The notes under the pieces were generated by a model. The model was given only the letters and a program-made list of their open reading frames with translations, was not told the origin of the DNA and did not search any database. Of a stretch of DNA of 41,102 nucleotides, positions 1 through 8,923 are shown in pieces. The stretch is from Saprospiraceae bacterium (GTDB taxonomy: Bacteria > Bacteroidota > Bacteroidia > Chitinophagales > Saprospiraceae): positions 1 through 41,102 of the forward strand of contig JAHDHB010000006.1 of assembly GCA_020631545.1 (NCBI GenBank). Reading direction: 5' to 3'. The position numbers and the translations under genes were made by a program. The first letter of the stretch is position 1. Each line of letters begins with the position of its first letter.

Positions 1-602
1 CTCCCATACCATTTATTTCTAAGCAAAAGTTCGCCATAATTCTCTAAACGAGTAATAGCATCGTATTTTTCATGCTCCAGTAAGGCTGTTTTCAAAAATT
101 GTTCATAAGTAGAAGGAGAAAGTTGGTCATCTTTTGGAAAGTCATAATAAATATTTCGATACAGCTTCGATTTTGTCAAATGCCATTCAGCGCTGCGATC
201 AGGCTTGAAGTCTGCCATTATCTTATTTACCGCTTTGATATAACGATCACGCTTATTCAATTTCAATGGAAACTCAAGAAGAATGATATTCTTTAGGTGT
301 TCCTTTTGAGTAAGAATATCAGCAGTTGCAAATTTTTTTAATTTTTTAGACAACTCATAAGATCGGTTTCTTAATTTTCTACCATCAAAATTATCCTTCC
401 CAAATACCTTTTTATAGATAATTGATTTATCTAACAAATCGTCTTGGTTTCGATGACGACGGAGGTAATTGTAAAGAGCAAAAATTTCATCTTCCTCTTT
501 AAATCCGTTGGTTTTTAGATATAGTGCAAATTTATTTAGAGCCTCTTTTTGACCTAAGCTATAAATGTAACGTACTTGTTTAATCACTTCGCTATTCTTC
601 AT
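1..602 (-). CDS. Hypothetical protein, 3' end outside the window
   Basis: An uninterrupted minus-strand reading frame runs from an ATG at 602 off the left edge, giving about 200 residues with no stop. The protein begins MKNSEVIKQVRYIYSLGQKE. It is rich in Lys, Leu, Tyr and Glu and looks wholly alpha-helical. There is no signal peptide or membrane segment, so it is probably cytoplasmic. Patterns such as an Asn-Tyr-Leu-Arg-Arg-His stretch and repeated Leu-Lys spacing suggest helical repeats, but I recognise no family. An in-frame stop (TAA) lies six codons upstream of the ATG, so the frame cannot begin much earlier. The next gene, serS, is on the same strand but is separated by 323 bp and a terminator, so this gene has its own transcription unit. 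The coding call is good; the function is unknown. Confidence 0.7.
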   Translation of the reverse strand, partial: MKNSEVIKQVRYIYSLGQKEALNKFALYLKTNGFKEEDEIFALYNYLRRHRNQDDLLDKSIIYKKVFGKDNFDGRKLRNRSYELSKKLKKFATADILTQKEHLKNIILLEFPLKLNKRDRYIKAVNKIMADFKPDRSAEWHLTKSKLYRNIYYDFPKDDQLSPSTYEQFLKTALLEHEKYDAITRLENYGELLLRNKWYG

Positions 603-925
603 GATCAATAATTGGGTTTAGAATTTAAAAAAGCTAACTTCTCCTTGTTTGGAAACAAAGAAATAGCAGCCCAAATCGCAGCCGGGAAGCGAATGGAAAG
701 GAAGCGTGGTGGGTGTCCATAATAAATATGGTGCTGTAAGATAGGAAAAAAAGGAAGCTATTTTAAATTTTAATAAGAAATTACATAGATATTCAGGTTG
801 TTAGCGCTGTGATTAACTATTGACTTCTCTATTTAATTGATTTTTGGGTGGTCATTATGCTAAAAATCCCCTCTTCAGCGTTAACTAAAGAGAGGATTTA
901 ATTAGGAGCGAATTATATTGAAATG
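603..925. other. Intergenic stretch upstream of the partial gene
   Basis: No convincing reading frame is present in these 323 bases. The right-hand end holds the serS terminator. The rest is AT-rich and should carry the promoter of the partial gene at the left edge, but I could not identify a clear -7 motif. Confidence 0.5.
862..899 (-). terminator. Rho-independent terminator of serS
   Basis: Arms at 864-875 and 888-899 pair over 12 positions with one mismatch, around a 12-base loop. On the minus strand the stem is followed at once by a run of five T. It lies 27 bases beyond the serS stop codon and is oriented to end serS transcription. Confidence 0.75.
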
Positions 926-2200
926 CTAATCAATTTTATCGAACCTTGTATAAGGTCGTAAGGCTTCAGGAATAATGATTCCATCTGCTGTTTGATTATT
1001 TTCAAGGAGTGCGGCCACAATACGAGCAAGTGCAAGTGCACTTCCATTGAGCGAATGCGCTAGATGACTCTTTTTATTCTCGTCTTTAAAACGACATTTT
1101 AACCGATTCGTTTGGAAAGTCTCGAAATTAGAAACTGAACTGACCTCCAACCAACGATTCTGAGCGGCAGAGTATACTTCAAAATCAAAAGTCAGTGCTG
1201 AAGTAAATCCTAGATCACCTCCACAAAGACGGAGAATACGATAAGGAAGTTCTAATTTTTTTAATAAACCTTCCACATGTCGCAACATATATTGAAGTGT
1301 ATCGTATGAACGATCAGGGTGTTCAATCATAACAATTTCCACCTTTTCAAATTGATGTACACGGTTCAAACCACGTACATGAGAACCGTAAGAACCCGCT
1401 TCACGCCTGAAACAAGGTGTATACGCTGTCAATTTTATTGGAAAATCGGATTCGCTTACGATAGTGTCCCTATACATATTAGTTACAGGAACTTCGGCAG
1501 TAGGAATAAGATAAAGATCGTCCTCTGTCACATAGTACATTTGTCCCTCTTTATCAGGCAATTGACCAGTACAAAATGCTGTATCTTTGTTGACCAAATG
1601 AGGAGGAAGAACTTCTAAGAAACCGGCATCGCTAGCTTCTGCGAGGAAAAAATTGACCAGAGCGCGTTTGAGCTGAGCTCCTTTACCTTTAAATAGAGGA
1701 AAACCAGCCCCAGCAATTTTGGCCCCTGTTTCCATATCTATGATATCGTATTTCTTAGCAAGTTCCCAATGGGGGACAGCGCCTTCATGCAAAGAAGGAA
1801 GATCACTTTCCCAAGCTTTGAATACTTCATTGTCCTCATCAGTGTGTCCAGCAGGAACAGATTCGTGAGGCATATTTGGAAGAGCAACAAGAATATCGTA
1901 AAGTTCTTCTTTGGTTTTATCCAATTTTGATTCATTCTCCTTGATCGTGTTCTTATTGGAAGCTATTTGGTTTCGAAGTTCTTCCAATTCATTTTTCTTA
2001 CCTTGCTGGCTGAGAGAACGGAAAGAGCCCGAAGCTTTTTTATTCTCGGCTTTGCGGTTGTCAGAATCATACTGTAAATGTTTTCTAAGGTCATCCAATT
2101 CGAGAATTTTTTCGACCTTATCGGCAACATCAAGTCCACGCACTTTCATTCTCTGAATGAGGGTTTCTTTGTTTTGCCGGATGAAGTTAACTTGCAACAT
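926..2200 (-). CDS. serS: Seryl-tRNA synthetase
   Basis: A class II aminoacyl-tRNA synthetase that charges tRNA-Ser and tRNA-Sec with serine in the cytoplasm. At 424 residues it has the usual length. Residues about 1-110 form the N-terminal tRNA-binding domain with the long antiparallel coiled coil (many Lys and Glu, heptad-like Leu). The catalytic core follows. Motif 2 is visible as FRREAGSYGSHVRGLNRVHQ followed by FEKVE. Motif 3 is near the C-terminus: NGSALALARIVAALLENNQ, then DGIIIPEALRPY. The start ATG at 2200 gives MLQVNFIRQNKE, the normal SerRS N-terminus. The gene is monocistronic, divergent from rho, with a -7 promoter motif about 60 bases upstream and a terminator downstream. Nothing is missing. 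Confidence 0.98.
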   Translation of the reverse strand: MLQVNFIRQNKETLIQRMKVRGLDVADKVEKILELDDLRKHLQYDSDNRKAENKKASGSFRSLSQQGKKNELEELRNQIASNKNTIKENESKLDKTKEELYDILVALPNMPHESVPAGHTDEDNEVFKAWESDLPSLHEGAVPHWELAKKYDIIDMETGAKIAGAGFPLFKGKGAQLKRALVNFFLAEASDAGFLEVLPPHLVNKDTAFCTGQLPDKEGQMYYVTEDDLYLIPTAEVPVTNMYRDTIVSESDFPIKLTAYTPCFRREAGSYGSHVRGLNRVHQFEKVEIVMIEHPDRSYDTLQYMLRHVEGLLKKLELPYRILRLCGGDLGFTSALTFDFEVYSAAQNRWLEVSSVSNFETFQTNRLKCRFKDENKKSHLAHSLNGSALALARIVAALLENNQTADGIIIPEALRPYTRFDKID

Positions 2201-2258
2201 GTGGTTGGTTAGTTTAAGTTAAAAGTTGTAACTTTGGCTAGATTTTTGTAAATTTTTA

Positions 2259-2266
2259 CAAAGATA
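2259..2266 (-). promoter_or_regulatory. Probable serS promoter, -7 element
   Basis: Read on the minus strand this is TATCTTTG, an exact match to the Bacteroidota -7 consensus TAnnTTTG. It lies 58 bases upstream of the serS ATG, predicting a leader of about 50 nt. No clear TTG -33 element was found at the expected distance. Confidence 0.55.
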
Positions 2267-2566
2267 CTATTTGAATTGAAAAAATAAATGTAATTTTACG
2301 CCGCCAAGAAAGTAAAACTATATTTTTCTCCGTATTCTTTAGGACAACTCCTTTCTGCTTGTAATTCTTATTGTATATGACAACATAACACCTAGAATAG
2401 TTCCGATTAGGAGTTATTATTTAGTGTTTAATTTTAGAAGGGTCATTCCAATTTGAAATATCTTATTGAGTCGATTGTTCGGCCTTTTAGAAACTTAGCT
2501 AATTTACTTTATTGCCCGTAAGCTTTACACACCTACCAAACATTCATTAACTCTTTGAGTTCGCCA

Positions 2567-2645
2567 CGAAAAAGCTTGATTTTTCGCATTTATTTTAAAG
2601 GCCAACCAATTTACCATTATCAACCATTAAAATTTCACGTCATCC
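2567..2645 (+). promoter_or_regulatory. rho leader: hairpin followed by a C-rich, G-poor segment
   Basis: A perfect 7-bp stem with a 6-base loop (2567-2586, arms CGAAAAA and TTTTTCG) is followed by 2602-2645, which contains one G and about thirteen C. Unstructured C-rich, G-poor RNA is what Rho loads on (rut sites). In Escherichia coli rho controls itself by termination in its own leader. That this leader does the same is an inference from composition and position only. Confidence 0.35.
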
Positions 2646-4298
2646 ATGTATGATATTCTTCAATTAAACGAGATGCTAGTTCCTGAGTTAAAGGAAATTG
2701 CTGAACGACTAGAGATTAAATCCTATAAAAAACTAAACAAACAGGATATTATTTATAAAATTCTTGATCATCAAGCTATTATAGGAGATTCTTTGAAATC
2801 CCCTGCTAAAGCTAAGAAATCTGAGGAAAAACCTAAACGGGAAAGAAAGCCGAAGACAGAAAGCAAAAAAGTTGCCCCTAAAGCAAGGAAAAGAACGGCT
2901 AAAAAAGAAGAGGTTGCCCCAATGAAAGAGGAGGTAAAAGAGGTGAAGGAACCTTCTGCAATGCAAGAAGAGCCTAAAAAACCTCGAAGAAGAAAAAGAA
3001 TTATTAAGGAGGTCGTTAGAGAGTCCGTGGAACGTTCTAAAGCGAAAACCGAAGAAGTCGTTCAGGAAGAAGTTGTTAAAGAAGTTGAAAAAACTCAAGC
3101 TCCTGAACCAGTACAGGAAAAGTTCGAAAAACCAGAGCGCCCAGAAAAACCGTCTAAATCAAAAACATCTTTTGTCATTGAGTTTGACGGTATCGTAGAA
3201 GGTGATGGGGTTTTAGAAATGATGCCTGATGGATATGGGTTTTTACGTTCTGCAGATTATAACTACTTGACTTCTCCCGATGATATATATGTTTCCCCTT
3301 CTCAAATTAAATTATTTGGGTTGAAAACAGGAGATACGGTACAAGGTGCTATTCGACCTCCAAAAGAAGGTGAAAAATATTTTGCCTTGTTAAAAGTTTC
3401 CTACATCAATGGGCGTGAGCCACATGAAGCAAGAGATCGAGTTCCTTTTGATTATCTAACACCGCTTTTCCCTACACAACGGCTTAAACTTTCTCACGAT
3501 AGTAATTTACTTTCTACTCGGATCGTCGATTTGTTCACACCTATAGGTAAAGGACAAAGAGGGCTTATCGTAGCACAACCTAAAACAGGTAAAACCTTCT
3601 TACTCAAAGATGTAGCCAATGCTATTGCAAGAAATCATCCTGAAGTTTATTTGATTATTCTTTTGATTGATGAGCGTCCTGAGGAGGTTACAGATATGCA
3701 ACGTAGTGTGAAGGCGGAAGTAGTTGCTTCTACTTTTGATGAACCTGCTGACCGACATGTTAGGGTTTCTACTATCGTAATGGAAAAAGCTAAGCGCTTG
3801 GTAGAATGTGGACATGATGTCGTTATTCTTTTAGATTCTATCACGCGTCTTGCCCGTGCCCACAATACCGTGGCTCCTGCTAGCGGAAAGGTGCTTTCTG
3901 GTGGTGTTGAAGCTACAGCTCTTCACAAGCCTAAGCAGTTTTTTGGTGCTGCTCGTAACATTGAAGATGGTGGATCACTTACCATATTGGCTACAGCCCT
4001 TATCGATACTGGTTCTAGGATGGATAGCGTTATCTTTGAAGAATTCAAAGGAACGGGTAATATGGAACTTCAATTGGATAGAGGTTTATCCAACAAACGT
4101 ATTTACCCAGCTATTGACATCGTTAAATCTAGTACTCGTCGTGACGACTTGTTGCTGGACAAAGATACTATTCAAAGAATGTGGATTCTTAGAAATCACT
4201 TAGCTGATATGAATCCGGAGGAAGCCATGTTATTCTTGTTGAATAATATGAAAGGAACTGCCAACAATGATGAATTTTTGATAGCGATGAATGGATAA
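2646..4298 (+). CDS. rho: Transcription termination factor Rho
   Basis: A hexameric RNA-dependent ATPase and helicase that ends transcription. Residues 1-45 are a Rho N-terminal helical domain. Residues about 50-170 are a low-complexity insertion very rich in Lys, Glu, Arg and Pro, so the protein is 550 residues instead of about 420. The OB-fold RNA-binding domain follows (around [20 protein letters not shown]), then the RecA-like ATPase core. That core shows Walker A AQPKTGKT, the [10 protein letters not shown] segment, the [13 protein letters not shown] region and the Q/R-loop region [20 protein letters not shown]. Charged insertions at this position occur in other Bacteroidota Rho proteins; the one in Bacteroides thetaiotaomicron Rho has been reported to be disordered and to drive condensate formation. 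The ATG at 2646 is chosen because it starts the Rho N-terminal domain directly. The gene is single and divergent from serS. Confidence 0.98.
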   Translation: MYDILQLNEMLVPELKEIAERLEIKSYKKLNKQDIIYKILDHQAIIGDSLKSPAKAKKSEEKPKRERKPKTESKKVAPKARKRTAKKEEVAPMKEEVKEVKEPSAMQEEPKKPRRRKRIIKEVVRESVERSKAKTEEVVQEEVVKEVEKTQAPEPVQEKFEKPERPEKPSKSKTSFVIEFDGIVEGDGVLEMMPDGYGFLRSADYNYLTSPDDIYVSPSQIKLFGLKTGDTVQGAIRPPKEGEKYFALLKVSYINGREPHEARDRVPFDYLTPLFPTQRLKLSHDSNLLSTRIVDLFTPIGKGQRGLIVAQPKTGKTFLLKDVANAIARNHPEVYLIILLIDERPEEVTDMQRSVKAEVVASTFDEPADRHVRVSTIVMEKAKRLVECGHDVVILLDSITRLARAHNTVAPASGKVLSGGVEATALHKPKQFFGAARNIEDGGSLTILATALIDTGSRMDSVIFEEFKGTGNMELQLDRGLSNKRIYPAIDIVKSSTRRDDLLLDKDTIQRMWILRNHLADMNPEEAMLFLLNNMKGTANNDEFLIAMNG

Positions 4299-4328
4299 GG
4301 TTTGCTTGTATTTTGATTTACCTGCTAA

Positions 4329-4370
4329 TTCTCTAAAAGATAACCGACTATAGGCTTATTTCTTAGAGAA
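4329..4370 (+). terminator. Possible stem-loop at the 3' end of rho
   Basis: A perfect 8-bp inverted repeat (TTCTCTAA at 4329-4336, TTAGAGAA at 4363-4370) encloses a 26-base loop, 31 bases after the rho stop. There is no good T-run after it, so it may protect or process the 3' end and need not be an intrinsic terminator. Confidence 0.3.
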
Positions 4371-4423
4371 AGCTAGCATTTTCAAATTCTTAGTAAACCA
4401 AATATGAATTCTCTTCTTAAAAA

Positions 4424-4455
4424 TTGAGAGAATTGACAATAAAATATTACCTTTG
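4424..4455 (+). promoter_or_regulatory. rpmH promoter (Bacteroidota type)
   Basis: A TTG at 4424-4426 and TACCTTTG at 4448-4455 match the -33 and -7 elements of the Bacteroidota primary sigma factor, with a 21-base spacer. Transcription would begin near 4462, leaving a leader of about 70 nt before rpmH. This is the best-formed promoter in the window, as expected for a ribosomal protein gene. Confidence 0.7.
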
Positions 4456-4532
4456 TCGAACTTTTCCGAAGTAATTAGGATTTTTCCTTCATACTTCATA
4501 GCCACTTTATAGAAGTTTAAACTTTAGCAGTA

Positions 4533-4688
4533 ATGAAACGTACATTTCAACCATCAAGAAGAAAGCGAGCGAACAAGCACGGATTCCGTTCAAGAATGGC
4601 CTCTAAAAATGGTCGCAAGGTTCTAGCCCGTCGACGTGCCAAGGGTAGAGCAAAACTTACTGTATCTGACGAGCGCAGATTGAAGTAG
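4533..4688 (+). CDS. rpmH: 50S ribosomal protein L34
   Basis: A 51-residue, very basic ribosomal protein of the large subunit. It begins [20 protein letters not shown], continues [20 protein letters not shown] and ends TVSDERRLK. This is the diagnostic L34 pattern (KRTFQPS, HGFR-RM, GR-VL--RR-KGR--L). The length is normal for Bacteroidota L34. It is followed 28 bases later by a strong intrinsic terminator and then by rnpA, the classical neighbour. The start is fixed by the conserved MKRTFQPS N-terminus. Confidence 0.98.
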   Translation: MKRTFQPSRRKRANKHGFRSRMASKNGRKVLARRRAKGRAKLTVSDERRLK

Positions 4689-4716
4689 TACTTTTCTACT
4701 TCGATAAGAAATAAAT

Positions 4717-4752
4717 AACCAAGGGTTTTAATTTTTAAGCCCTTGGTTTTTT
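4717..4752 (+). terminator. Strong intrinsic terminator between rpmH and rnpA
   Basis: A perfect 9-bp stem (AACCAAGGG at 4717-4725 with CCCTTGGTT at 4740-4748) has a 14-base AT-rich loop and runs straight into six T (4747-4752). It sits 28 bases after rpmH and 46 bases before the rnpA ATG, so much of the rpmH transcript should stop before rnpA. Confidence 0.85.
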
Positions 4753-4798
4753 GTGCTTGTAGTTGAACATAAGTTCATACCTAAAAAGTAACAAGCGT

Positions 4799-5182
4799 AT
4801 GAAGCCTTCCCTAACCTTTAAAAAAGGAGAACGCCTAAAACGAAGAAAAATCATTGGGCGGATGTTTAACCGTGAAGGTTCTTCCTTTTCTGTTTTTCCG
4901 CTACGGATTATTTGGCTCAAAACGGAGTTAGATGTCCCCTACCCTGCTCAATTTACGCTCAGTGTTTCTAAGCGTAATTTTTCCAAAGCTGTACAACGAA
5001 ATCGTATTCGACGACTCATGCGAGAGGTGTATCGACTAAACAAACATGCCATTTATTCTAGTATTCAGGAGAAAGACCAATATGCTATCATGCTATTGTA
5101 TGTAGGTAAACATACACCGACCTTTCAGGAGCTTGATCGAAAGTTTAAAATACTGACCAAAAAATTTAGTAAAAAAATATAA
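4799..5182 (+). CDS. rnpA: Ribonuclease P protein component
   Basis: The protein cofactor of RNase P, which with the catalytic RNA removes 5' leaders from precursor tRNAs. The product is 127 residues and very basic. The family signature RNRIRRLMREVYRL is present near residue 70, and the N-terminal TFKKGERLKRRKIIGRMF segment is typical. A TTG at 4763 would lengthen the frame by 12 residues, but that start lies only ten bases after the T-run of the terminator. The ATG at 4799 also matches the usual RnpA N-terminus better, so I use the ATG. The normal partner yidD is not found next to it; the next gene downstream is an S41 protease, 606 bp away. Confidence 0.95.
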   Translation: MKPSLTFKKGERLKRRKIIGRMFNREGSSFSVFPLRIIWLKTELDVPYPAQFTLSVSKRNFSKAVQRNRIRRLMREVYRLNKHAIYSSIQEKDQYAIMLLYVGKHTPTFQELDRKFKILTKKFSKKI

Positions 5183-5788
5183 AACCGTAAGATTTTGTAA
5201 AATCAACCTTTCTTCGATTAGTAGTTTCCTTAATATTAATGGAGTTGTATTAAAAAAACGAAACAAGTAGCAGCAGCCAACGTTATATACTGAAATGCCA
5301 AGCTAAATTGGCTTAAAAAATGCCTCTTTAAACCTCTTCTAGAACTTTGTTTTTCTACTTAGATTTATTATTTTAATAAAACTAGATTAAAGTGCTCTAC
5401 ACTCTGAACTTAATCAATACATGTTTTTTGACATGTGTTTTTTAAACGTTAAAATAAATTAATCATTTTCATTCTTTAAGGAAAGGCGTTATTATTGTTT
5501 GTAAATACTCAGCTCTTGGAAAACGATATTTTGACGCTACCTACTTGGATACTTCAGTTCGCAAGTATTAACCTGAATAATTCATAAACTTATTCTACTG
5601 TAATAGTCTATGAGTTCTTCAATTTTGAACTTAGATTTAGAAAATCCTTCTGCTTTATCGCCGTTTTACCAGCTATTTCTATCCTACTACACTTTTTATA
5701 GTTAAGTGAAACTGCATATCATTTTAATAGTTTAACTTTTGAGACTTATATCCCATAGTTAAATAGTAATAAATAACCAAATACTTAT
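5183..5788 (+). other. 606-bp gap between rnpA and the S41 protease
   Basis: This gap is AT-rich and holds no credible reading frame on either strand. It shows small hairpins only, for example GCCAAGCTAAATTGGC near 5298. A motif close to TAnnTTTG but with one extra T occurs near 5733-5741 and could drive the protease gene. Its size leaves room for an RNA gene, but I could not recognise one. Confidence 0.4.
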
Positions 5789-7447
5789 ATGAAACGACTT
5801 ACATCTTTTTCTCGCCGAACTAAAATCATTGCGATTTTTGTTGTTCTTGTTGGAGGACTCCTGTCTATTTCTACCCAAACCAGCAAGTATTTTGAGATTT
5901 CTAAAAACATAGAAATTTTCACAAATCTTTATAAAGAAATCAACACCTATTATGTAGATGACATTGATCCAGCTAAATTGATGAGAACGGGGGTAGATGC
6001 TATGTTGGAATCCTTGGATCCTTACACCAACTATATTTCTGAATCTGAAATGGCAGGTTTTCGCCTTCAAATAACAGGTAAATATGGTGGAATAGGCGCG
6101 AGTATTAGAAAACAAGGTGATTATGTGGTCATTACTGATCCTTATGAAAATTTCCCTGCACATAAAGCTGGGTTGAAAGCAGGAGATAAAATTACTGCGG
6201 TTAACGGCAAATCGGCGAAAGGAAAAGATTCCAAAGATATTAGTGAAGTGTTGAGAGGTGCTCCAGGTGATGAAGTAACCATTACTGTTCGACGAAGAGG
6301 AGAATCTAAAGATAGAGATTTTAAATTGCTAAGAGAGGAGGTTCGTATTCCTAATGTACCCTATTCAGGTATGATTGATGATAAAACGGGCTATATTTCG
6401 TTAACGACATTCTCCGAAAAAGCTGGCGAAAATGTGGGTAAAGCTCTAGAAGAACTTAAAAAAGAGCATAATGTTGAAAACGTCATTTTGGATCTCAGAG
6501 GTAATGGTGGTGGACTATTGCGTGAAGCCATCAACGTATCCAACATTTTTATTCCTAAAAATGAGGAAATCGTAACTACTCGTGCAAAAATCAAAGATTG
6601 GGATAAGAGCTTTAAAACCTTGAATAAGGCAATCGATGAAGAGATTCCTTTGGTTGTATTAATTGATCAAAGTTCTGCTTCTGCTTCCGAAATCGTTTCT
6701 GGAGTTATTCAGGATTTAGATAGAGGTGTTTTGATAGGTCAAAAATCTTTTGGAAAAGGATTGGTTCAAAATACGCGAGACGTAGGGTTCAATTCTAAAG
6801 TTAAATTGACTACAGCAAAGTATTACATTCCTAGTCAACGTTGTATCCAATCTGTACATTATAAAGATGGGAAGGCAGAAGCCAATGCTGATTCTCTAAA
6901 AGCGGAATTTAAAACCAGGAATGGGAGAAAAGTATTTGACGGCGGAGGGATTACGCCTGACCTAAAAGTTGGAACAGAAAATTATGGACAAATAACAGGT
7001 TCTTTAATCCGTGGAAATTTATTGTTTGATTTTGCCACAGAATATGCCATGAAGCACCCAACACTCGCTGAACCTAAATTATTCAAGCTGTCTGAAGCAG
7101 ACTTTAAAGAGTTTGAGCAATTTTTGGTTGGAAAGGATTATTCTTACGAAACTGCTAGTGAGAAATCCTTGAAAGAATTAGAAGAGTTGTCCAAAAAAGA
7201 AAAATACTACGAGGCTTTAAAGACAAACATTGAAGGAGCCAAAGCTCAAATCGCTTCTGACAAAAAGAAGGATTTGATTAAATTTAAAGATGAAATCATC
7301 GATATTTTGGAAAGAGAGATCGTAAGTCGTTATTATTTCCAAAGAGGAAGAATAGAAATTGGTCTGAAGAATGACGAGGAAATTAAAGAAGCTTTAGCCT
7401 TATTTGCGAATCCTACACGATATAAGTCTTTACTTAGAAGCAACTAG
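5789..7447 (+). CDS. S41-family C-terminal processing protease
   Basis: A periplasmic serine protease of the CtpA/Prc class, which trims or degrades envelope proteins from their C-termini. The 552 residues start with a basic segment and one hydrophobic helix (about residues 12-28) that exports or anchors the protein. A helical cap region follows, then a PDZ domain at about 95-190 (GKYGGIGASI to AGLKAGDKITAVNG), then the S41 core. The catalytic Ser298 lies in SSASASEIVSG and the general base Lys323 in SFGKG, 25 residues apart as in known family members. The C-terminal 150 residues are helical and charged, common in Bacteroidota versions. The start at 5789 gives a well-formed signal. The gene is monocistronic, with a long hairpin after it. 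Confidence 0.95.
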   Translation: MKRLTSFSRRTKIIAIFVVLVGGLLSISTQTSKYFEISKNIEIFTNLYKEINTYYVDDIDPAKLMRTGVDAMLESLDPYTNYISESEMAGFRLQITGKYGGIGASIRKQGDYVVITDPYENFPAHKAGLKAGDKITAVNGKSAKGKDSKDISEVLRGAPGDEVTITVRRRGESKDRDFKLLREEVRIPNVPYSGMIDDKTGYISLTTFSEKAGENVGKALEELKKEHNVENVILDLRGNGGGLLREAINVSNIFIPKNEEIVTTRAKIKDWDKSFKTLNKAIDEEIPLVVLIDQSSASASEIVSGVIQDLDRGVLIGQKSFGKGLVQNTRDVGFNSKVKLTTAKYYIPSQRCIQSVHYKDGKAEANADSLKAEFKTRNGRKVFDGGGITPDLKVGTENYGQITGSLIRGNLLFDFATEYAMKHPTLAEPKLFKLSEADFKEFEQFLVGKDYSYETASEKSLKELEELSKKEKYYEALKTNIEGAKAQIASDKKKDLIKFKDEIIDILEREIVSRYYFQRGRIEIGLKNDEEIKEALALFANPTRYKSLLRSN

Positions 7448-7476
7448 TAAAAGGAAGCTTAATTTAGTTTATTTGC

Positions 7477-7543
7477 AACGGTGAGTTTGATATTTTAGTT
7501 ATTTCGTTAAAATCGATGTAACTAAAATACCAAACTCACCGTT
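7477..7543. terminator. Long 25-bp inverted repeat after the S41 protease gene
   Basis: Arms at 7477-7501 and 7519-7543 pair over 25 positions with a single mismatch, around a 17-base loop, starting 29 bases after the stop codon. The stem is much longer than a normal terminator and no long T-run follows. It probably ends or stabilises the transcript, but could be a dispersed palindromic repeat. Confidence 0.55.
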
Positions 7544-8057
7544 TCTATATTATAGAAGGTCATTTTAATGGAACTACAGTTTAGCCTTATTCCGCTTTTT
7601 TGGATACTGTTGAGATTTACGAAGACTAAAAGAACAATTTTTTTGAATACTATTTAGTTAATACCTTACGTTATATAGAGTGTATGATGAATCTTATTCT
7701 TAGTAGAAATTACGCCAAATTTATATCCGTGATTATAATAAGATTCAGTTTCTTTTTGGAAGCAATCTACGGCAGGATATAAAAAAATTTTCCAAAAATA
7801 ATTTGAGGTATAAACAATTGATTGTATACTATTTAAGGTTTTATTTTTCACCATATTGAAAAAAATTATCAAATCGAAAATAGTTTTACTAGTGTTTTAC
7901 GGCTATTTTATATTTTAATTTCGTAGTTTTGTCTCGCTTTATGAGTAAGATACACGTACTCAAATAATTTTTCAATAAACATGGCGAAAAATCACCATAT
8001 AATTTTGTAAGAGGCACAAAAATTTGTAATTTGTACTCGAACAATTATTTAAAATTT
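7544..8057. other. 514-bp gap upstream of tsaB
   Basis: This gap is AT-rich. A 68-codon minus-strand frame (7666-7872) is open but has no recognisable domain, ribosome binding site or partner; it may be chance or a decayed gene. The right half should contain the tsaB promoter. Confidence 0.4.
7924..7931 (+). promoter_or_regulatory. Probable tsaB promoter, -7 element
   Basis: TAGTTTTG is an exact match to TAnnTTTG. It predicts a start near 7938 and a leader of about 120 nt before the tsaB ATG. No clear TTG at -33. Confidence 0.45.
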
Positions 8058-8744
8058 ATGGCTCTTATACTTAATATAGAAACAAGCACTAAAGTTTGTT
8101 CTGTTTCATTGGGATTGGATGGCGAGTGTGTCGGCTTAGTAGAAAGTGAAATTCCGCAGGCACACGCTAGTCAATTAACGCGTCTGATAGAGCAGCTGAT
8201 GGCAGATTCGAATAAAGAGTTGAAAGAATTGGACGCTGTTGCTGTAAGTGGAGGTCCTGGGTCTTATACAGGACTCAGAATTGGCGTTTCTACTGCTAAA
8301 GGCATATGCTACGCCTTAAATAAGCCACTCATTGCTGTTGATACCTTGAAAGCGTTGGCTTGGGCAGGGATGGATAAAATAGGGGAAGAGGGATTCTACG
8401 TACCGATGATTGATGCGAGAAGGATGGAAGTTTATACCGCTACTTATGCCTTTCAAGAAAAAAATCCCCTTGAAAAAACGCAAGCTCGAATCATAGACGA
8501 AAGCAGTCGTGATTTATATATGTCTCTAGGGAAAAATTTTTATTTGATGGGAAATGGAGCAGAAAAATGTATGGATTTGTTAACATATCCTAATTTTCAG
8601 CTACTTAGCTTAGGGTGCTCTGCCAAGCATATGGTGCCTTTGTCACAAAAGCAATTTATTATTGGGGAATTTAGTGACTTGGCATATTATAGCCCGTCTT
8701 ATCTTAAGAGCCCTAAAATCACTATATCAAAAAAAAAGTTATAA
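8058..8744 (+). CDS. tsaB: tRNA threonylcarbamoyladenosine biosynthesis protein TsaB
   Basis: A non-catalytic ASKHA-fold partner of TsaD in forming t6A at position 37 of ANN-reading tRNAs. The 228 residues open with LILNIETSTKVCSVSLG, the conserved phosphate-1-like loop of the family. The hallmark VSGGPGSYTGLRIGVSTAKG follows near residue 65, then YALNKPLIAVDTLKALA. The second half is shorter and more divergent, which is normal for TsaB compared with TsaD. An upstream TTG at 8031 would add nine residues before the conserved core; the ATG at 8058 puts the first strand at residue 3, so it is preferred. It stands alone, with a promoter motif in front. Confidence 0.95.
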   Translation: MALILNIETSTKVCSVSLGLDGECVGLVESEIPQAHASQLTRLIEQLMADSNKELKELDAVAVSGGPGSYTGLRIGVSTAKGICYALNKPLIAVDTLKALAWAGMDKIGEEGFYVPMIDARRMEVYTATYAFQEKNPLEKTQARIIDESSRDLYMSLGKNFYLMGNGAEKCMDLLTYPNFQLLSLGCSAKHMVPLSQKQFIIGEFSDLAYYSPSYLKSPKITISKKKL

Positions 8745-8794
8745 ACCACTGTAACCTTTTTTTTATATCTGCGTATTACATAGTAGTAATCTGA

Positions 8795-8802
8795 TATATT
8801 TG
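8795..8802 (+). promoter_or_regulatory. Promoter -7 element for the first ArsR-like gene
   Basis: TATATTTG matches TAnnTTTG exactly. It lies 122 bases before the preferred ATG of the regulator gene, predicting a leader of about 115 nt. Confidence 0.5.
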
Positions 8803-8923
8803 CAACCAAATGCCATTTATTTATTTCTACCACTTTATTCGTATGTTTATATTGGCATAGTTTTTGGTAGATATGAATTCGGTAATTTTATTATATGAAA
8901 ACGAACTACAAAATACTTTCAAA

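Noticed and set aside
99-296. Plus-strand 65-codon frame
   Set aside because: It is antisense to a longer uninterrupted minus-strand frame running off the left edge, whose protein looks far more natural.
2733-3098. Minus-strand Phe-rich frame
   Set aside because: Antisense of the charged insertion of rho; same cause of openness.
7666-7872. Minus-strand 68-codon frame in the gap before tsaB
   Set aside because: It has no ribosome binding site, domain or operon partner; AT-rich gaps give such frames by chance. A decayed gene cannot be excluded.
8852-8868. Sigma-54-like promoter (TTGGCATAGTTTTTGGT) before the first ArsR-like gene
   Set aside because: The -24 GG is present but the -12 GC dinucleotide reads GG, and a normal TAnnTTTG promoter lies just upstream.
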